A stretch of 64,000 nucleotides of DNA, from the NCBI GenBank assembly GCA_015680685.1, contig MNCI01027123.1, positions 500,306 through 564,305 of the forward strand, given 5' to 3'. Positions 21,209 to 31,400 of the stretch are shown one piece after another. The position numbers and the translations under genes were made by a program. Under the pieces are notes generated by a model. That model ran no database searches and had not been told where the DNA came from. It saw nothing but the letters and a program-made list of their open reading frames with translations. Origin of the DNA: Gnetum montanum (taxonomy: Eukaryota; Streptophyta; Gnetopsida; Gnetales; Gnetaceae). How positions within the stretch are numbered: the stretch's first letter is position 1; each line of letters begins with the position of its first letter.

Positions 21209-21688
21209 GAACCCTATAAACAGGGCCCCATTGATGCAAGGGAAAAATACTATAAATACACATGATCCCCCTTTGAAACTTTCACATTTACTCACAAATG
21301 CTAGAGGAACTTTTGCAATTTTTAGAGCCCATAACTTCCTAACCGTTAATCTGAATCACTCCATTCTTTGACCCTACAGCTACCAAAGGTAAGCTCTTCA
21401 TTGTATGGGCCATAAATGTGCCATTTTTTATAGATAATTTTTTTCCATTTTCACCATTTTTCTAACTCCCACTAAGGTTTAACTAAGAATTCAATTGTTA
21501 AACATTAAATTACAAGAGTTAAACCTTCCTAACAAGCTTCGGTGACATTTACAATAAATAATTAATAAAATAATCAATCTACCATGGTCCAACCTTAGTC
21601 AAAGTGTAACTAAATAATGAGAAAAGGTATTCAAAAATTTGAAGTTACACATGATATCTACCAATCCATGGATGTGTTGTGAGTGCAG
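21209..21688 (+). promoter_or_regulatory. Spacer of A resumed, ending in splice-acceptor-like AG
   Basis: After B, the sequence matches the spacer of F (ctatatatacac against ctataaatacac near 21251) and continues to TTGTGAGTGCAG followed directly by ATGGCACC at 21689. The same AG-ATG junction occurs in C, D and F. Confidence 0.6.
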
Positions 21689-24529
21689 ATGGCACCAAAG
21701 GAAAAACATATAGGAAGCAAGACCATCCCAACCAAGGGACAAATAGCCTAGAACAAGAAGAGGCCAAGAATAGCCCCAACAAGAACCACTCACAACGCAC
21801 GCCATAGGTCCTCCTAGGGACAAGGAAAAGGTGGAATCTATCAAAAAAAAATTTAAACTAGCAATAGCAACAAAGCACTCCCATCGGGATGATGCACCAA
21901 CACAACTAGCAAAATTCAAAGTGAACTTAACAAAGGCTTGCCTGAATCAGATTAAGTCAAGGGAGGTCCAAAAATTGATGCTTCAAGAGCTAAACATTGG
22001 CCCTTTCTTAGAACATGCACCAAGAAAAGTACAAGACTAGCTAAAGACCTTTCCCATGTGGCTAATCATCACTTCCACCAGAGAGTCATACATGGAAGAA
22101 ACATTCCTATTTTGGAACAATAGGTAGCCTAGATACATAATGGAGATCAAGGATATCTTGGTGTCCTACATAGCACAAAACATTGTTGTAGTTCTTGGGT
22201 TACTTGAAATGGGGGCAAACTTGACAAAAATTCCAATGCAAACTAATCCAAGCATAAAAAAAGAATGGATGCAATGGTGTTATGGTGTCGACCGCAAGGA
22301 GTATGGCATGCTCACACTAGTAGAAAGGATTCATTATACAATTGTAGCCTTCCACCTTAATCCCATGATGAGGCCAAGAAAAATCACCACTTTTTCTACC
22401 CATGCATGTGCTACTCTGAGTGGGAGATTCCCGATCAAACTTCCGCAATTGATCTATCTTGAGATAGAGAAGTGCTTTAAAGACAATGAATGTGGAAGGA
22501 AGACACTTCCTTTTCCATGCCTCATTAGGAAACTTTGCCATAGAGGAGGGATAGTCTATTACACCAACAATGATATCAAAACTATTCCAACTACCAACTG
22601 GGCAGAAATGATGAAGGATGAAATGTCTGCCACCACTATCCATAAACAGGAGTAGTGACCACCACCTCCACCTACCACTCAGACAACAATGTCAAACATC
22701 ACTGCAACCATCCAACGATTGTAAAAATATAGAGAATGGCACCTAAGTGAACAAAAGAAACAAGTAGGCATGAGTGGTGGTGACCCATCCATATACAAAC
22801 TAGCCATAAGCCACCTTAATAGGTGGCTTGAAATATCAGTTTTATGGATGAGCATACATCAATTTTCTTGGCCCAAAGAGTGCAGCTACCCACAAGGCCA
22901 AATCTAAGTGCTAGAAAGGTCACAGTATCTCTCACAGAATAACAACCACTCCCAAAAATCTCTAAGAATGCTACAACCTTCTTGGTGCACTTGGAGGAGG
23001 GTGAAGGAGTAACTATTTTGGTGATGTAGCACCAAGGGCAAGAAACAATAGTAGAAGTGGTCATTAACAAGATTTCCAAAACACTCAATGCACCTATAGC
23101 ATCTACACCACTTAAAGATGTGTAGACGTCTATAGGAACTATAAGCTGAAAAATAAATGCAACACAGCATGAAGAGCTATTAGACCAACAAGTGGGAACT
23201 GGGCAACCACTTCTGCATGTCATTGACCTTTTGAATAACATCACTACAACCTAGTTGGAGCTACTTCAGGCAAGGGGCAAAAACATCATATTGGAGGGGC
23301 AACTCGAAACAACTAGAGAGTGGAATGAATGCTTGGCTATAGAGGTTGCTAAACTAAGAGCCCAGATTACCAACCCCATGTTTCTCAACCCAGCACTCTC
23401 AAGAGATAAAGCTATGCAACAACTTCAATCTAGGCTCAAAGGGATTGAAAATGCAATGGAGATGGTAGTGTTCTATAGATCCTTGGTAGAAGCCATGCAA
23501 CACAAGATTTAGAAGGCCTTGGATCAAACCCCCGAGGAGAATGTGTAATTAACCACAAAAAATCATCGCCTATGGAATATTAATGCACACAAGCAACAAT
23601 TGACAGATTTCATCTATCAGAAATAGGAGCAATTGGCTAGAGTACACACTAAATTCAGGAGATTAGTAGGAGAGAACAGGAGTCTCTCCATGGAGGAGGT
23701 GCATGCCCTTCACCAGAAAATTGTAATTAAAGTGGCAACCTGGAAATCTGAAGCTCTCAAGTTTAAGAAAGTCAAAGATCATTACAGAGAGCAGGTCAAC
23801 CTACAAAAGGAAATAAATAAAAAAATTATCCAATTCATGAAGGTAAAGATAAATGAAGCCCTCCAGTAACTCTAGCAAGGTAGAGAAGTTTGGCATCACA
23901 TCATTGATGGGATCGATGCCTATAACAAAGCAACACTCTACACAAAGGAGTTGCAAATCGAGGAGATGACAAAGTACATGGACCTTGCCAATATTCATTA
24001 TGCAAATCTGGCCATGTTCATTGCTAGATGACCATGGTTAAAGTTAGAAAAGTAGGTGGCCAACTCGTACTTGTTGTATAAGGCTGAGTTCAAGCACCAC
24101 AAGGACAAGCTTATGGTGGCTAATGCTAGACTTGAAGTTCTCAAGACACATTTCATAGATCAAAGATCAATTGTTGAGAACTTGGCTAGAAGGATGAATG
24201 ACTACTAGGAGCTAAAAAATGCAGTAATTGTGTTCGACATTGAATGCAAATAGTTTGCTACTTGGTTTGTTAATGTAAAGAAGATGTTTCCAACCATGCC
24301 CTATCTAGGGGATATCCCCATTCCATCCGACATTGGTGATGTCATGTGGACTGTGAATGATCCTTGAAGTTAGGAGGAGAAGATGAAGGCATTGCTTAAT
24401 TCCTTTCACCTTTCACTAGAGGTTGCAACCATAGTAGAATAGCCATAGCTACCTCAGCCACCGCACATACCCAAATCCGGTGAAGGTCCTTTAGAGCCTT
24501 AGGAGCCACCACCACCTGGGAGTGTCTGA
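21689..24529 (+). pseudogene. ORF2 of element A (post-pol ORF, about 946 codons)
   Basis: This sits where Athila-type elements carry an env-like gene, but I see no signal peptide or membrane segment. The N-terminal third (to about residue 320) contains a conserved region: LLEMGANL, WCYGVDRKEYGMLT, FHLNPMMRPRK, STHACATLSG, then LPFPCLIRKLC. That resembles the 'putative plant transposon protein' domain found in plant retroelement ORFs; the assignment is tentative. From about residue 520 the sequence is Gln/Glu/Lys-rich with heptad-like spacing over about 350 residues, probably coiled coil. A Pro-rich tail (EPPPPGSV) precedes the TGA at 24527-24529. About a dozen stops and some frameshifts break it; the longest open piece is 22140-22655. 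Homologues: F 50507-53362 and C 35317-38174. Confidence 0.7.
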
Positions 24530-24757
24530 TCTTCACCACCATCTTCACACTGTCAGAGGATGTGTTATCTAAGTTTTTGTAGTCATGTCTTGGTGTTAAA
24601 TTTTGTGTAATGGACACTACAATTTTTTGTAATTTCTTTATCCATACACTCAAGCACTTATCTTTGTCAAGTCAGTCTATTTTGTTTTATTAAGAGTCAA
24701 TCAATAATTCTGTACCTTCCCAATTTTGTAAAAGAACTTAAGGATGGATTTTCATTT

Positions 24758-24769
24758 AGTTAGCGGTTA
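24758..24769 (+). promoter_or_regulatory. Polypurine tract of element A (decayed)
   Basis: agttagcggtta abuts the 3' LTR. The same place reads agttgtgggggta in C and agttgtggaggta in F, so several purines have changed. Confidence 0.6.
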
Positions 24770-25720
24770 TGATGAACATCAATGAGCCATGTCGACGGGC
24801 CCCCATTGATGTGGCCTCATCAATGAGCCCTTGTTGATGAGGCCCCATTTACATGGTGTGCCTTGTTGATGGGGCTGCATCGACATAGCATTTGCTACAT
24901 TGACAGCGCCCCATCAATGCGGCCCTAGGGCAAAAACTATAAATACAAGCTCACCAACCACATTTATGGCATAGAATTCTTGTCATAGTACTAGAGCACT
25001 TACAGTTTGTTTATTTGAGAGTTAAAATATTTCTCTAAGTGCCCATAATAGGAATCAAAAAGTGTACATATCTTTATTTGAGCACTATTGTACCTAAACA
25101 TGCCAATGTGAATGGCAATAAAAACGAGCTTCTTAATCAAACCTTGCAACACTTGGATTAGATTAATGATTTATTTATGCATTCATTATTTTCATTAATT
25201 ATGACATTAATTAAGCTAAAGTAGGTTAAGAGTGATCAATTAATTAATTAAGATAAATAGATTAAGCACATAAGTATGATCGCTTCAAGCATAAACACAT
25301 ATTTACTTGGTAACCCCAGTAGCATTATTGCTTAGTTCACTTGGTACTGTAGCGCTTGATAATCCCAATAGTGGGTACGTGGATTCAAGACATGTAAGGC
25401 AAGTGGAACTAGATGCTTATGTACTATTTAGACATTAATAAATTAATTAGATCTTAGTAGTATTAAATCATCTTATCTTTATATTTCAACACCACAAACC
25501 CTAAAAACATGAAACCATAAAAATCATATACCTTGATTACACTTAACCACACCATGTACCTCACAAGTGTAATTGGGAAGAAAATGAACCTTAAGGCAAG
25601 GTTCACTACCTAGAAGACTAGTGTCCTGAACAACATAGAGTCTTTGGAATTTGACAGGATCACATGTGAACACTTCGTGATTCGTATGGTTGAGTGTAGG
25701 GGTACCTTTGCCGCTCATGA
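24770..25720 (+). repeat. 3' LTR of element A
   Basis: TGATGAACATC..CCGCTCATGA. It carries the same catcaatg/gatgaggcc U3 repeats, TATA box (ctataaata near 24939) and AATAAA (25117-25122) as the 5' LTR. Confidence 0.9.
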
Positions 25721-25960
25721 CCATCCTTTCCAAGTCTAGTTGAAATTGGTATAGAAACTCCCATGGGAAGACTTCTTGCAAACATAAAACATCAACATCC
25801 AAATCTTGTAACTCTACTAAGATGCATGGGTATCGATATTCGTGTCAATCCAAGGTCCATGATGGACATAACGAATGTTGTTTCTCACTCGCTAGGGATC
25901 TTGCAAGCACGTCATATGTTGCAACTTTCATTCTCATTCTTGGATTCTCCTCTAGATCCT
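25721..25960 (-). pseudogene. CCR4-like EEP nuclease pseudogene, N-terminal part
   Basis: Minus-strand frame with KVATYDVLARS (family: YN-LA), CPSWTLD, then LDVDVLCLQEV near 25770-25802, the Mg2+-binding Glu block, running straight into element A at 25720. The continuation lies at 2671 and below. A TGA follows CPSWTLD where the family has Trp. Upstream of about 25960 the frame is open for a few codons but unrecognisable. Together with 1737-2671 it spans most of one EEP domain. The ORF 25524-25802 is partly LTR read backwards and should not be taken as one protein. Confidence 0.82.
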
Positions 25961-26725
25961 TTCTCTTTACAAGTATCATAGACCTTATTGAAATGAGATT
26001 TTGAGTCTACATGTTGTTCTACCACATGTTTTTTATTACAAGGTGAATTGATATATATATATATATATTCTTCTTGATCATTGAAGATCATTCTGTTTCA
26101 TTAACTGACTCATCAATAGATCATCGACTAAACAAATACATCAACTAATTAACTGATTTTCCAACTAGTTTTGGTAATTTTTTGCTACATTATCTAATTT
26201 TAGTAATATTAACCACATTATCAAAATCCTAATGACCTTTCTACCCCTCTTTAAGACATTGACTTTAGCAATATAACTAATGGCATGCCATAGGAATCTT
26301 AAGACTATAGGAAAAGATTAAGCATTTGATCTTAAGGTCCCAAAATAGGTTAAATTCATTAGTCTCAATAAGACATGATTAGTTATCCTTATTTTTTCAA
26401 TTTTTAAAATATAGTTTCATAATATCATCAAATTATCAAGTACTCGGATGATAAATCTTACCTCACCATTGAGTTTAGAAGAGTGATAAAAGATGGAGAT
26501 GATTTTTCATATGTTGAAAATGGACATTGTATGCTTGAATTATGATAAATTTACGCTTTTTAAGGGTGCTATGTCAGGGAAGGGGTGAAAACTAATTTTC
26601 AGGGTTTCAAAGGATGGATCTAACTTCACCATTATGTCTAGAAGATTGAAATCTATAGGAAATGACTCTTCATTCATCAAAAAAGATTTCTAAAATCAAA
26701 AATTATGAAGTCCAAAAAACCTTTA
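25961..26725. other. AT-rich region with (AT)9 microsatellite, no gene
   Basis: A short dinucleotide run lies at 26051-26068. The remainder (26069-26725) looks like old LTR or intergenic sequence, but no termini or coding domain could be identified. Confidence 0.55.
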
Positions 26726-26815
26726 GCATGAAAAATGAGACTTCTTGAGAGGTCACCCATTCTAGTACTACTCCACAGCCAACATGCTTAATTATGGAAT
26801 TCTTATCTCACATGC
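26726..26815 (-). repeat. 5S rRNA-derived fragment
   Basis: On the minus strand about 85 nt align end to end with the 3' two-thirds of plant 5S rRNA: TTAAGCATGTTGGC (TTAAGCGTGCTTGG in 5S), GAGTAGTACTAGAATGGG and TGACCTCTCAAGAAGTC are clear. The 5' third is missing. It could come from a Cassandra-type TRIM LTR, a 5S-derived SINE or a dispersed 5S copy; no terminal repeats settle this. It is not a functional 5S gene. Confidence 0.7.
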
Positions 26816-27456
26816 TGCCAATGTGTAAATTTTTTTAAAATTATTTCTATGTGTTTGAATTAACAGCTCAATCAAATCTTCATTTATTGATAGTGAATTT
26901 TTCCATCACACGGTAGGCTAGGATGGTTGTAGTAGCAACCATAATGCCATGTTGATGGTGGCCTAGGTGGTGTTGGGCTACTAGGCAATTGGATAGCTAG
27001 TGATGGATGGCCCTTTTCATCGACCTACATAGCGACTACAAGGTAGCATGGGGAGGTAGAAGGTAGTGGTTGGTGACATCAGGGATGCAATGCTAGTGTC
27101 TTTTTAGCCTATGTGGTGCAAATCAATGATAATGAAAGGAGGAGAGTGGTAGCGGTGATGGTAGGCAGAATTTTTCTTTCTTGCAGCATTTTATGTTACA
27201 ACTCGTGGATGGCTAGCATGACCTACACATGGGTTGCATGCCTACATCCCATGCAGGGATTGACATAGCCCATGTAGTGCCAGCATGGCCCATGTGGGAC
27301 TAACACAACCCCAAACAGGGCCTACATGCACTACATAGGGATCTGTGTAGCCTGCACTAGGGCCTATGCAACCCCAAGCAGGGTCTGTGTGGCCCACAGT
27401 AGTGGCAAAAAATAGAAGTACATGCATTGGTGGCACCAAAGGATGCCAGGGGAGGT
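26816..27456. repeat. Low-complexity, degenerate short repeats
   Basis: GC-richer than its surroundings. 27180-27400 is built of loosely repeated units such as cagcatggcccatgtgggact and gcctatgcaaccccaagcaggg. A similar block recurs at 28262-28375. No gene is seen; the minus-strand frame 27242-27484 follows from the repeat. Confidence 0.5.
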
Positions 27457-27741
27457 GATGATCTGTGGCATCATTAGTGTTCATGGATCACCAAGATAGG
27501 TGATGATCTATGATGTCATCAATGTTCGCGAAGCATCGAAAATGGTGATGATCTACGACTTTGTCAATGTCCATAAAGCAATGGAGGTGGCAATGCTAGA
27601 GATGGCAATGATCAACATCACCAATGGCGTCGGTGAAGTGCCAAATGTGGCAATGATCTGCAACGTTGTTGGAAACTATAGAGCACCAGACATGATGATG
27701 ATATGCAGTGCTGACAGTGTCCACAAGTATCGTGGGCAACC
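27457..27741. repeat. 45-bp minisatellite
   Basis: Six 45-bp units start at 27457, 27502, 27547, 27607, 27652 and 27697, each beginning (g/a)atgatctg-like. One 15-bp partial unit lies at 27592-27606. All lengths are multiples of three, which keeps a frame open at 27500-27748, but the units diverge at synonymous and non-synonymous sites alike. Confidence 0.8.
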
Positions 27742-28678
27742 AAGGTAAAGTTTTTGGTGTCTATAGAGTAGGGGGTAGCAAATGTAGTGTACTAAGAGGT
27801 AGAGGTGGCATGTGGCAGTGGTAGGGCACCAGGACATGATGAAAATGGCAAGCAAGGGGGTAGAGGCGACATGTGCATGTGAAGGCCCTACTACCTACAT
27901 AGTATGGGCTAACTATGAGGTCAGATATGATGCTATATAACAAGGCCTCACGATCCTACATGCAACAATGTAGCAGGCTTGCTGCATCGACTCCACAAGT
28001 CGATAACACATGCCGCAGCTTTACCCCTCCCAACCCTACTAAGATCAGGTTTTGTAGGTTGGGCAGTAGGGACAACATCAATTATAGGCCACGTAGCATG
28101 GTTCTGGTGATCACCACAACCCTTGCAGGGCAAGTTGCAAGAGTGATGCATGGGAGCAGGCAACAATGATGGTGGCCCAAGGCTATAAGTGGCAACAATA
28201 GCCATGTTGCAGTAGAGGTGACATGGTGGGCAATAGGGTAATAGACATCAAAGACCCTAGAGGTAGGTAGCAGGAATGACGTTGCCCCTACGTAGGGCTA
28301 CGTGGCACTTGTAGGGCTAGCGCGATCCTCATAAGGCCAGCGTGGTCCCTACAAAGACCAATGCAACCTGCAACTTTTTTAATATGTTTTTTTACATAAA
28401 ACTACGGGGGCCCTAGGTTCAAACCCATGACCTCCTACTTCAAAATTTTTAGTAATAATAATAATAATTTAATATTATTAGCATGAAAAACCAAAAACTT
28501 TAAACAACGATAGCTTTCAAAACGTAAGTTTGATTGAGATGAAATTTATACCATCAGAATCGTCTTGATGAGTACTATGCATTGGACATTGTCCTAGGAT
28601 TCAAAAACAAAGTCAATTTTTCAAGATTTTAAAAGATCCAACTAGCTTATTTTACCAAAATGACATTATTAGGTTGAT
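27742..28678. other. GC-rich low-complexity region, no gene
   Basis: Contains tggcatgtggcagtggtaggg-like repeats and a second block of the cctacgtagggctacgtgg type (28262-28375), then AT-rich sequence to the start of the shared repeat at 28679. No protein or RNA gene was recognised. Confidence 0.45.
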
Positions 28679-29162
28679 GTATGGAAGACATAATGACTTA
28701 TAAATTACTCTAAGTTGCTTATGATAATGAGTTTCAACAAATGAAATCAATTCAAGTCATGGTTACTAACTTTTTGAAAAAAACTTAACAATTACCTTAA
28801 TTAATTAATATTTATAATATTAAGATGGGTAATAGTTTCCTAGATTGATGTATCCTTGTCTTACCAACATCTCTTCCAATTGATGAATCTTGATGAAGCA
28901 TAATCAGATCTTCATCGGTCAATGATATCCATGAAAGAATTTTATTCGTCAGTGGGGTTTACATCTTTTGTAGATGTCTAATCCATTGTTCATAAAATTA
29001 ATGGAAAGGTATCTTCTGGCTTACATCACAGACATATGGTGCATCCGATGATGATCAATAACTTTCGTTGTGTTGTGGCTTCATAGTTCATCATCAGGTT
29101 CACGTTGTACTCGACCCATGATTTTGAATGGCCCTTGGATCATGGTTTTCTTTGATACCAAT
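28679..29162 (-). mobile_element. Internal 5' remnant of a tRNA-iMet-primed element, copy 2
   Basis: Matches 273-759. Next to the LTR the minus strand reads ATTGGTATCAAAG, close to the iMet primer motif. The element may extend left into 28380-28678, which has no counterpart at the first copy because H interrupts it. Confidence 0.6.
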
Positions 29163-29735
29163 TGTGACATCTCGTCCCCAAATGTGATGGAAAATGTCAA
29201 ATATACATTATATTAGACATTATGCATAAGAAGACAATATATCAAACATCAAATATATGTAACATTTAACATTATGCGTAAACAATATAACAGAGAAAGT
29301 TCAAAAAGAGAAAGAAAAGAATGCTTTATTGATATAGAATGGAGTATCTAGATCATGCTTTGAGAGTATTCTTTGGGGTTTTCTTCCTTTGGCATCTATC
29401 CCTTAGAGGAAATCCAACACTACCACCACTATTAGACCTATTACCAACCAAAAGGAACGGCTAGTCCTCTTCTTATCCTACTTCACCCAATTTCATGTGA
29501 CTTGCCTATACCAACTTCACCACACCATGCTGGCATGACCTCTAAGCTCGAGTATAAATGCCTTAGGTCAAACCTCCAAAGGTTACCTCAAAAGACATGT
29601 TTGTTATTACAATGCATTCTTTTGGGTCTCAAGTACAATTTCCCTTTTAAGTCTTTTATGATAACAATAATACTTGTTATGAAGAAGCACCATCTTTGTT
29701 AAAAAGTAGCATCATTTTGGAATGGGGATGTGACA
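29163..29735 (-). repeat. LTR of tRNA-iMet-primed element, copy S2
   Basis: TGTGACATCTCGTCCCC..ATGGGGATGTGACA; the ends form an inverted repeat (TGTGACATC/GATGTGACA). It abuts the truncated Gag of D at 29736, so D's 5' LTR and Gag N-terminus are missing or were displaced by this insertion. Confidence 0.72.
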
Positions 29736-29744
29736 CATGATGCC

Positions 29745-31400
29745 TACGACTTGCAAAATATCAAAAGTATATGACAAAAGCTTAAGCTCTTTTCTAGGAC
29801 AATAATAGAAGGAGCTAAAAGTTAGTATAGATCACTGGAACTAGATTCAATTCATTGGTGGTTCATAATACTTGAGCTCTTTAAGGAAAAATACCAAACC
29901 AATTCAAGAGTATCCAATCTCAAAAAGCAAATCCAAGAATGAAAGTAAGAACATCATGAATTCTTAAATGTAGCCTTGGGAAAATAATACTCTCTACTAC
30001 ATAAATGCCTAATTCATTATTTTTTCTCAAAAAGAGCAACTTCATTAAGCCATAGATGGACTTCGTAAAAACACAAGGGAGATCCTTAGGATCTATGCCA
30101 AAGGAAAATTATCATAATTAAAATCCCATCAAATATAAAGGCTGATTGAATAGATGGCAAAAGAAGAATGAGATAGCATAGAGAGATATAACTAGGACCT
30201 AACTCATCACAAAAATGGAGGTTCGTATTTATGATTATTAAAAAGAGGTAGCTTTTGATGAGTTGATTTCACACAAAACCTTGTCAATACAAAAGTCTAT
30301 CACTAAGATTAAAGCAAAGGTATATAAGATATAGAAGTTAATGAATGAAAAAGATACAACCAACTTAAAAATCATAAAGGAGAAGGTAAAGCAAATAAGT
30401 TTAAGTGGTCAAAACAAGAAGAGGAAAAGGACAAGAAAACATGCAAGGACACTTATTGGCAAAAAGGAAAGATATCTATGCTAGAAGAGGTTATATACTT
30501 AGATATAAAGGAGGAAGATGGATGCAACATCTATCAATATGAACATCCAAAGAACTATTACCTAGTTATGTTACATCTACAAGAGTCTATCGCTATTCCT
30601 TTAAATCCTAAGTTCATAGAAAGGCAAATGCCTAGGAGATTGCCTTACCCACAAGGCAATTATAGATAGTCCTACAATCAATAGTGCTATCCTAATGGGA
30701 CTTCTTATCAATCTCAAGACTACTATCAACCATAGTGGAAAAACCCACAATCGTAGGGAATGACATCAACAAACCAACAATACCCCTATCACTAGTCAAA
30801 TCCTTATGAATAATATCTTCAACAACATGTTTCTCCTAATGGTTCTAATTTTAATGTCTTAACTCATTACTACTACTCTTCTAAATACCATTAACCCACA
30901 ACATATCCTGTGGGATTACCATCTCATACCTCTTATCATCTGTCACATCCTCAATACCCTTATACTTCCATTTAACATAAGTCTCCAACAATAATGCAGG
31001 AAAGATTGGAACCACAACCTCAACATAAGAATGTCACTTACGCTATGAATATATAAGTAAATAATAATGTTAGTATATCTAAACAAAATTCTTAAAAATT
31101 TTCTTTCTTTAGGAAGATTTTCATGCATGTGAATAAGATTAGTATCATTAGAACTAGCACAAGGACAATTTGGTGCAACCTCCTTCCTCATAATAACAAT
31201 GTCTTCTAATCCTATGCAAACTTCAATGACCATTATTACTCCAACACAAAACATAAAAGATGAACCTATCATTGTGAAGAGACAAAAAATCCCATGCATT
31301 ACTAATCATAATAAAGGGTGCAGTTGCGGGCTAAAAGTTCAAAATAATAACATGATCTCTATACCAATCCATAATAAACTTGAGGAACAAGTATGTGTGT
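29745..31400 (+). pseudogene. Gag of element D (truncated)
   Basis: Begins inside the Gag core (a DAYDLQNI-like block, then LELFKEKYQTNSRVSNLKKQIQ), the N-terminal domain being lost. Further on are a lysine-rich segment (about 30330-30470) and the knuckle region CNIYQYEHPKNYY (about 30522-30560), where one Cys is now Tyr and the last is gone. The tail is Gln/Tyr/Pro-rich (QQPYP-like). After about 31200 it joins CITNHNKGCSC, the match of the sequence just after the protease in A (CIVYNDNRCNC), so most of PR is deleted. The frame is broken by many stops; 30478-30669 is the longest clear piece. Confidence 0.72.

Larger units (their letters stand above)
2672..25720 (+). mobile_element. OTA Ty3/gypsy retrotransposon A, interrupted by B
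   Basis: Two LTRs (957 and 951 bp) bound a tRNA-Asp primer site, gag, pol, structured spacer, ORF2 and purine tract. Flanking 5-mers tcatc (2667-2671) and ccatc (25721-25725) agree as a duplication with one C-to-T change, and the sequence on both sides reads through as one CCR4-like frame. Subtracting B and its duplication, A is about 13.2 kb, the same as C. LTRs differ at roughly a tenth of sites by eye. Every ORF carries stops, and catalytic Asp codons in PR, RT and IN have become Asn, so A is immobile. Confidence 0.92.

Noticed and set aside
25524-25802. 92-codon minus-strand ORF as one gene
   Set aside because: Only 25721-25802 is CCR4-like; the remainder is A's LTR read backwards.
27500-27748. 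82-codon ORF as a gene
   Set aside because: Explained by the 45-bp repeat; no start context, no recognisable protein. Kept only as a repeat observation.
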